Below, piece by piece: positions 55,921-64,000 of a stretch of DNA of 64,000 nucleotides (its first letter is position 1; each line of letters starts with the position of its first letter). The position numbers and the translations under genes are program-made. The stretch spans positions 10,747,862 to 10,811,861 of the forward strand of contig NC_134675.1 of assembly GCF_030463565.1 (NCBI RefSeq), in the 5' to 3' direction. The notes beneath the pieces were generated by a model. That model saw only the letters and a list, made by a program, of their open reading frames with translations, was not told the DNA's origin and did no database searches. The stretch comes from Pelecanus crispus. Taxonomy: Eukaryota; Chordata; Aves; Pelecaniformes; Pelecanidae.

Positions 55921-58900
55921 TAAGTGCCGTTGGGGGTGCAGCTCCCTCCGGCTGGCCACACCGGTGCGTTACATGGCGCGGTCGGTTCGGTTTCCTCCGG
56001 GCGCTCACCACCTTCGCCGCGGGGAGGCCGTGGCGGTGGTGACCCGTTCGCCGTTCCTCTGCCGCCGCGTTGTGTGTGTGCGCCCGTGTGCAGGCTTCGC
56101 CGAGGCGCTTGTAGCTGGGTAAATAACTGTGGTTCCTATGGGTGGTTTTGATATGGTAGGGAACCCGGTCTTCCAAAATGGAGAGGGAAAGGATGGCTGG
56201 TGAGTGAGGGGGTTTTGGGGGAATATCGGCGATGATGGGCGTAGGAGAGTGATGGTAAGGAAGCAGATTAATGAAAGAACTCGTAGGGGGAGTTGCTTTG
56301 CAGATTGGTGGTGGCAGGCTTTAATATCTGCATTGGTCTGTGAGCCTTGGAAAGGTTGTTGGGTCACCGGTTGCATTTTTTTTAATTGTGATTTTTATTT
56401 AATGAGGCAAACTGGGATAAGGGGCTTATGTCCAGATTGTAGACTGATTTTTAAAGCAAAAGGAGAAAGAAACCATAAAGACCCAGATGCACCCATGAAG
56501 CTGAAGAGTAACCTTAAGTATTCTGGAGGATAACAGGATCTTTAATACCTTTGGAATCCACCCACTGTTCAGGAAATAAAATCTGTTGTATCATTTCTCT
56601 TTAATTAAAACAGAGGTTATTTTGGAGCCACAAGTGTGCAAAGGCAATGTTTGTTTAATAGGAATTTGGCTCGTGTTAAAATAAACCTTTTGAATTAAAA
56701 TACATTTGTCTATATCTGATGTGCTCTACTACATTGTGTAGTTCTTGTGGTAATACAGCTTCTGCCTTAGACTAGCAGGCCTTGAAATATGTCTGCACCA
56801 GTGTTTGGTGTGTGGATGAATGGGAATGTTCCAAGTGGATGTGGGGTGTTTATGCTAAAGACTTTTGTCTTGGGTCATGTACGTGAAAGTAATGATTTAT
56901 ATTGGGGGGATAAACTGCCTTTTCAATAAGGTAAGGAGAGTTGAAAGGAAGTCAGAATTTATTTTAATGCTTGTTTATGAATGTGTTGTTTCCTACTTTA
57001 AATAATACAGTTGGTCTTCTGTATATGGAGAAAGGTATTGGGATCCTTAACTGATGTGGAAAAAGGAGGGGAGGAGACAGATAAAATGCTACCATTAATA
57101 ATGTTCTGTCTCATTTTGGCCTATTTTTTGGTTGGTGGAAGTGTGTGCTGTGGCTATTTCAAGATCCAAACCCAATAAAAAATAGAGGACAGATAGCTTG
57201 CATTTGTTTAATTTTATCAATGTTTAATTACTTAACTATATACATTTGCTACAGAGGAGGCAGTTGACATTTGACTTGTTACTCGGGTCCAAATTGTTTC
57301 TGCATTTCCTGTTTTTCTTGCAGTAATGCTAGAGGTTTCTCCCAAGTTTTTAAAAATGCATGAAACTTATTGAATGATACCAACATATACCATCCAGAGA
57401 AGGAATTCAGAGATTTGGTTCTACAATGAGTAGTGCAGAACTTGTATTGTTTTATAAGATCCACCCACTGGTAATGTTAAGTGTATGGATAGGTAATGGT
57501 AGATTAGGGCCTAATTGTGGCATTACTTTAGACCAAATGAAATAAGGTGATTTTAGAGCAAATAGATAAGAAACCATCACTTAGAAAGCTTTGGAGAAAA
57601 CTCACTGATTGCCTGTATGAATGTTTTCTGCATATATCAGTATAAACCATGCTTCTGAAGATGTAAGCATGATGTACGAGAAACCAAAAGAGGTAAATGT
57701 TCTGCTTTATATTTAATAGCATATCTGTACTTGAGTAGAAACTGGTATAGAAATTGTTATTGTGTACACATTTTTTTGTATTGTACTTTGTCAGTCTCAG
57801 TCATATATTTGAAAGTGTTTGTGCATGTGCAGCTGTTTAACAGTTAATGATCTCATCTTGTAAAATACAGTATAGCAGTGAACCACTGTTGAAGTCACAG
57901 GGTTGGATAGAGATTCAAGTTTCAATTTATTAAAAAAAAAAAAAAAAAAAGCCCCCACACCAAAACTTTCTAAAAATTTGTTTTAATTAGCGGGTTTCTC
58001 TTAGGTATCTGACAGTACTTCTTTCAGTCACTCTCACTGCTTCCCCAGCATAGTCATTTGTTCAGTTCTTAAGTTTGTGTTATTTGTTTGGGTCATTCAT
58101 ATGGTTGAGATGGACAAAAACATTTTAAAAATAGGAAAATAATAATTAAAATGCTGAGACTGGGAACATAAATGTCTGAAATTTCTTGAAGTCATCCATT
58201 TTTTTTAATTGACTTCACCTCTACTGTCCTATTAAATATTTTTGTCCCTCAAAACTTAAAGTAGCAGTATTGCTTAATTTTATGTAAATGTTAGGCAAGC
58301 TTTTTTCAGAAGTGCCAACTTCTTGGTCGCACTTTGAAAAGTGTTGTTGGACTTAAAAACCTAAGTGGGTTAAAGGCTTTTGAATGTGGGGCAAAGGTAT
58401 ATCCTTTTGATCATAAGGAGAGAACACAGCTTAAGCTGAGCTGTGTTAATTGACCATGCATGCTCTTTGAACTTGTTGCAAGTGCAAAGTAAAAGGTATT
58501 AACCCACAAGGTTTTAAGGAACAAATGAGCATATATGTGCCACATTTTTTTTTCTTGTTTAAAAATTAGACGTACATACAAATGCACATATGTAGCAAAT
58601 ATAAAGAAAAAATTCTGGGTCAGAAAAGAGGACTTCCCCCCCCCCCCCCCCTTAACGTGTAGAAATTATAATGCTTCCTTGCAAAGTGAAATATTTCCCT
58701 CCTAACTGTGTAGGTTACTGTTACTGTGTGACACACACTATGCTGTGTACACCCTTCTTGTGTATTAATAATGATATCTTTTTACTTTTCATGGGATCAA
58801 AGAGTTTAAAATGTTGAAAGTAATTTCTGAAAAACTTTTTTTTGCATGGTAAGATTATTTTTAATTATTAGTTAAAAAAATAAACCCTCTTCATGATTAA

Positions 58901-60740
58901 ATATTAAAATACCACTTTTAGGTACTACATTGAACATCATTGTCCTGTTCTATTCTAAAAATTAAGCAAAGTATCTTTTTTATTATTGTAATTCTAAAAA
59001 GTGAGAAGTCAAACATATGCACTGAAGTGTATTACAAAGATAGTTCAGCTAGCACAACTTGGCTGTAATGTTTAAGGTACTTTGGAAGAAATTTGGTCTT
59101 CCACTGAATTTAGTTTTCATCTCCTGTATTTTTTCAAATTCTTCTGGATTTCATTACTACTGAACACTTTGTAAAACCTTATGATTGTTCTCCAAAGTGT
59201 AGTTGTTAATATGAGTTTTTTTTAGTGTTTAATATAAGTATATACCAAGCCGTACAATATTCTGCATGCGTGTGTTTTAAGCATGTATGTACATATTTAT
59301 TGTTAAGTAGTAAGAGCCATGTGCTCTAGCTTTCTATGTATATCACTTTGTCATCAGTGAAAGTTTTGTCTGGTCTCAGAAAGCAATGTTTGGGCCTAAA
59401 TGTTAGACTGTAGCCATAAACCTTCATTACTGGACATACTGTGCCTGTACACTATATATACTTATGCATTATTTTCTCACCAGGAAATGTCTTGAGTATC
59501 TAGGAAAATAATTAGCAATATCTTGTTAGCTATGTCTATATATCTATAAGCTTTGGCAAAATTAAGTATTGGAGGGCTTTGACAGTGTGTTTGCTATTTT
59601 GTATCATGCTTGCAGGTATTGTGACATGCAAAACATGGCTCTTAAGGCAAAGGTGTTCTTTTGTTTGAAATAGCAGATGAGTCAGTGAAGCAAGGTGTCA
59701 AATTATGAGTATCCTTTCATTCTCTATATGTTACCAAAGGAAACAGGTGGAAGGTAAACCATTTTAATTTAGCATGAATTGCAACTAGTCTTAACTGGAA
59801 GACTTTTTTTTTGTTCTCCGAACCTACAGGATATATATATGTGGGGTTTTTTTTTATACCTGTGTTAGCTGAATGAAAGATTCACATGCAGAACTCGGTG
59901 AATTAGCAAAGACTTAGACTTTAAAAAAAAAAAAAAAAAAAAAACAAACTTGAAGAGGAAGTGGGCCCATCAAGCCAACAATGAATCTTCCTTCCCTGCT
60001 GTAATTTGAAATACCTATGCAAATAGACAGTCTCCTCTACTTATATAAGTAGGTAAACTGATACTATGTGTGTTTCAGTTTTATGCACACAATTTAAAAA
60101 TGCTGATATTGGATAGTATATTCGAATTGGCTATTTTCTTTGCTATTCATTAAAGCAGAAAATTATTTTGAAAGAGCATTGCAACCTTTTCTTATTATTT
60201 TGTACTGATCCATAGTTATACTAGCACTGAACACCTGAAAATAATTTTAGGTATTTACAACAGTATGTATTTACGATTAGAAAACAAACAAATACTTAAT
60301 ATATATCCTGATGATGTATGGTGAAACTAGATTGGTAAGTATCTGTTACTTTGGAGAAGCTGTTTCTAAGGTTATCTAATTTGATTCTGGATGACAAACA
60401 CTGCTGTATTCTATTATATATAGACATATACATCCATATATGAAAATAACTGTTTTTGAGGAAACATGAATCGTCATCTTGATATCAATGTGATATTATT
60501 TCACATTTGCTGGAAAAGAGCATATTAATTTTTTTAATGCATGATGAAGGAATATTTTATTTTCAGCCCTTATAAAGGATTTTCTTGTGGGTTAGGTTTA
60601 TTGTTTGTTTTGATTTTCCTCCTTCTTTATAAGTGATCTACTGTAGTTAATGGAAATTAGCTTAGAACCTCAATAGTCAAAGAATTCTGACTAACTTAAT
60701 TTTGCTCATATGTCAAAAAGCCAAGGGACCCCAAATTTGT

Positions 60741-62405
60741 ACTTTTAGGAGGAAATTCTGATACATTGATGTTGTGGTTTAGCCCCAGCCAGCAACTAAG
60801 CACCATGCAGCCGCTCGCTCACTCCCCCTATCCCGATGGGATGGGGGAGAGAATCGGAGGAGTAAGAGTGACAAACACTCCTAGGTTGAGATAAGAACAG
60901 TTTAATAACTGAAATAAAGTAAAATAGTAGTAGTAAGAATAATAATATAATAACAGCAACAATAATAATAATATACAAAGCAAGTGATGCACAATGCAAT
61001 TGCTCACCACCCGCTGACTGATACCCAGACAGTTCCTGAGCAGCAATTGCTGCTCCCCGGCCAACTCCTCCCCCCAGTTTATATACTGAGCATGACGTCA
61101 TATGGTATGGAATATCCCTTTGGTCAGTTTGGATCAACTATTCTGGCTGTGCCCCCTCCCAGTTTCTTGTGCACCTGCCAGAGCATGGGAAGCTGAAAAG
61201 TCCTTGACTAGCATAAGCAGTACTTAGCAACAACTAAAACATCAGTGTGTTATCAGCATTCTTCTCCTACTAAATCCAAAAGACAGCACTGTGCCTGCTA
61301 CTAGGAAGAAAATTAACTCTATCCCAGCCGAAACCAGGACAGTTGAGAATTTATTTAATGAAGAAAAATCTTTTCCCCTTTGGTTACTTATTTGCATTTT
61401 TACATTTATCATATTTGTAATTCAATTTATAGAAATCTTTATCACTGAATTTAATATTAACACATTAAGCTGGGACCACAAGATAGACAGATAAATACAT
61501 GCATATACCTACATACATATGGATTTTAAAATCCACATCAGGTAAATAAAGATGCTTTTACTGAAATATCATTTTTGTTATAAACAAAAATCATGCATTT
61601 TTAAAGTAATGAAAGACATTTTCATGCTCTAAAAACTGAGAACTATGTTATGCTATTGATTATTACATTTTCATTTTTTAATTTCCTCTTAGTCTTACAC
61701 CTTATGGTGGACTCTACTTAATTGATATTGTCAGCATATATGAACAGTTGTAAGAAAGAGCACGTGATTTTCAAAACAGATGACAAAGGTGCTGGAGAGG
61801 ACATCACACATGAAACTAGAAGATGGAGAGTGATGCACCCCTCTACCTACTTAATAGACTACTATGATTTTCCAGGAAGATTTTGCAGCATTCCCAGATA
61901 GCTAATTTAATATGGAGGTGGGAAAAGGTAGGGTAGGTGTGGGAATTTTGAAATATCTTACAAATCCACAAAAACTAGAACTTAATATGTCCATCAAATT
62001 GTGTGCTATCACTCTGGGGGCTACTAAAGGCTATGTTAAAGACAGGCTTTCTAGTACTGGAATTGAAGGCAAGCTGGTCTGGGGTTGTGAAAAAGGATGG
62101 TAGTTAAAAGCATTGGTTGAATAAAGGTCACAACCACAGAATATAAAATGCAATATATCAATGCCTTGAAATGATAGAATATTAGGGTCTTATAAGCAAG
62201 GGAAGTATCCTACTGTGTTTTTTTTTGTTGCAAATATCTTTTATTTCTTCTGTATATGACAGAAATATTCAAATACTATTTTACCAGCATAAAAAGTTAC
62301 TAGTGTCTAGTATACTTTTATCCCCCACATTTTAATTTCCAGCTGAAGGTGAAGATACTTCTCCCCTCATGTAAATTATTACATTTTCCCCCTTTCCCTA
62401 TGAAC
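60741..62405. repeat. Segmental duplication, copy 2
   Basis: Direct repeat of 52865-54529 with only two differences noticed in the LTR and none elsewhere by spot reading. The flanking sequence differs on both sides (CCAAATTTGT left; TGAAGGCACAGG right). Lies in GNAQ intron 1, 4.85 kb after exon 1. Confidence 0.95.
60770..61341 (-). mobile_element. Solo LTR, LTR-A family, in duplication copy 2
   Basis: The same LTR insertion as 52894-53465 with the same flanks (ATTGA and GTTGA), so it was copied with its surroundings and did not insert independently. Antisense in GNAQ intron 1; CRE and TATA intact. Confidence 0.92.
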
Positions 62406-63439
62406 TGAAGGCACAGGCTCAACCCACCCCAACAGGAGAGGCTGTATCACTGCTGTCTTCACGCAGCTGAGCTGTGTATTGGCACTTTCATCTCAGAACT
62501 TGGCTGTTTGTGACTTAGGCTGACCTTCTCTGTAGTGGAAGAAGCATCTGTTAGGAATGGCACTAGACTAGGGTTTTTCTTGGAACAAATAGTTAGACTG
62601 AATGTCTTCCCAAGGTCCTGCCCTGATCTGTGCCTTTTCTGTTAGATCTAGGAAAATACCATGGTGGTTCTTGCTGAAATGCTTTAGGATTTACCACAAG
62701 CTATCAAGAGTCTGTTACAGGAAGGTGTTTTTTTGGGGTGTTTTTTTTTCCCTTGAGGGAAACTGGAAAGGGCAGTCAGCATTTCAAGTATCTTTTCCTT
62801 TCTTTTTTTAAAAATCTTATCTCCTCTGCAAAGAGATCAGTGTGCTTAGATCCTTAACTCTGTTTGAAGTTAACTCAGAACAGAGTTCTGATCTTGGTAA
62901 ATGTCACCAAACATGGATCAGAAATTTTTCTGCATGGGTTTAGCCAACTTCAAGATAAATTCTAGCGAAGAGCTACAATTAGTTTAGAATTGAGAAATTA
63001 GCCATGATCTCAACCCAAAAAATCACCTTCTTGCTCCTGGTTTTATAAATAGAGCAACTATGTAAGGAAACGTGTCTAAGTACTTTTTGAAATTTTCCAT
63101 TAAAATAAATACTTTAGACATCACAGTATTTTCATTTATGGCACAGAACTTGCATTATTGCATAGTCCTCTTCATATGCCTGTCATAGTACCTGAGCTGT
63201 ATGCTCACTGGCTGCTAGTGCACCACTTACTGGCACTTGGCTAGTTTACTGGCACTTGGCTAGTTCACTGTTCTACTAGGTGCAAAGCCAAATGTCACAT
63301 AATAATCTTTGGCAAGAGTCCTTGTACTGAGTGAGAACATTTATGTAAGTAAAGGAAAGATGCTTTTCTCCTTGTACTACAAACCCAGCACAGGAGAGAT
63401 TTTCAACTCTTAATGTCAATGTTAATTCTCTTGCACATG

Positions 63440-64000
63440 TGTCCTGGTTTAGCCCCTGTCAGCAACCAAGCACCACACAGCTGCTCGCTCACCCTCCCCC
63501 CCCGACTGGTGGGATGGGGAGAGAATAGGAAGGGCAAAAGTAAGAAAACTCCTGGGTTGAGATAAGAACAGTTTTAATAATTGAAATACAATAATAATAG
63601 TAATAAAAATTGTAATGAAAAGGAGATCAACGAGAGAGAGAGAAACAAAACCCAGGTGGAAAATAACCCCAAGTGATGTAATGGCTCACTGGCTGCCAAC
63701 CAACACCCAGCCAGTCCCCGAACAGTGATCCCTGCCCCCTGGCCAACTCCCCACAGTTTATATACTGAGCATGACATCATATGGTATGGAATAGCCCTTT
63801 GGTCAGTTTGGATCAACTATTCTGGCTGTGCCCCCTCTTAGTTTCTTGTTCACGTGGCTGCGTGGTGCTTAGTTGCTGGCTGGGGCTAAACCACGACAGT
63901 GGGCACCTCCGTATCCACCCCTTATTCTATAGCATCTACGTCATGCACAGGCGCTCCCCTTTCCAATGCATTCTAATTAATCACCACCACTTTCCCTATC
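63440..64000 (-). mobile_element. Edge of a third provirus (ERV3), rearranged 3' LTR and 3' region
   Basis: An LTR-A on the minus strand starts TGTCCTGG at 63440 and runs to about 63855 (CRE mutated to TGACATCA). There the U3 5' about 170 bp is replaced by about 40 bp of the LTR's 3' end in the opposite orientation (GGCTGCGTGG ... CCACGACA, 63856-63897). A short GTGGGCACCTCC link follows, then from about 63910 the ERV 3' non-coding region matching 32013-32100 of ERV2. It continues beyond the window. Confidence 0.8.

Noticed and set aside
56204..56533. 109-codon frame in early intron 1
   Set aside because: No homology recognised and no splice signals; intronic.

Overview
The window is vertebrate, almost certainly avian, nuclear DNA. 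It combines chicken-repeat-1 (CR1) LINEs with the octamer-type ATTCTATG 3' ends, bird-type endogenous retroviruses (ERVs) and their LTRs, and long AT-rich stretches without genes. The only host gene recognised is the first coding exon of GNAQ (G-protein alpha-q), + strand, 55753-55888, inside a CpG island at about 54660-56110. The left 54 kb is upstream intergenic DNA and everything after 55888 is the start of GNAQ intron 1. In birds GNAQ is expected on a sex chromosome (Z), but the sequence alone does not place the window.

Layout. 1-2690: a CR1 (-) abutting an older CR1 (+). 3733-4270: a polypyrimidine tract. 5440-6490: an ancient CR1/L3-like remnant split by a solo LTR. 12656-13238: an older solo LTR. 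14835-16470: remnants of another LTR family with an internal tandem repeat. 17121-19187: a CR1 carrying a solo LTR with a perfect target duplication. 21967-29780: a nest in which a complete env-less provirus (ERV1, + strand, 22654-29502) sits in an older LTR next to a third LTR type. 30036-39852: CR1 pieces on both sides of a second, inverted, broken provirus (ERV2, - strand, 31438-38383). 39903-45330: a CR1 tail expanded into a TTCTC satellite, further LTR remnants, a truncated ERV pol and another CR1. 48976-49460: a small CpG-rich block with two CTCF-like motifs. 50089-51406: a fold-back inverted repeat around an LTR. 52865-54529 and 60741-62405: a nearly identical 1.67-kb direct duplication bracketing GNAQ exon 1. 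63440-64000: the rearranged edge of a third provirus.

By hand count about half the window is transposable element, high for a bird. Eleven or more copies of one LTR family (called LTR-A here, 560-580 bp, TG...CA ends, 5-bp target duplications, a CRE and a TATA box) dominate. The LTR-A proviruses use a tRNA-Lys(1,2)-type primer site, encode gag and pro-pol in one frame separated by a single UAG, and have no env. Their Gag begins with hydrophobic, apparently membrane-spanning segments and an N-glycosylation-sequon-rich loop. That is the most unusual coding feature in the window.

Limits: family names, divergence estimates and boundaries come from reading by eye. No database or alignment was run.
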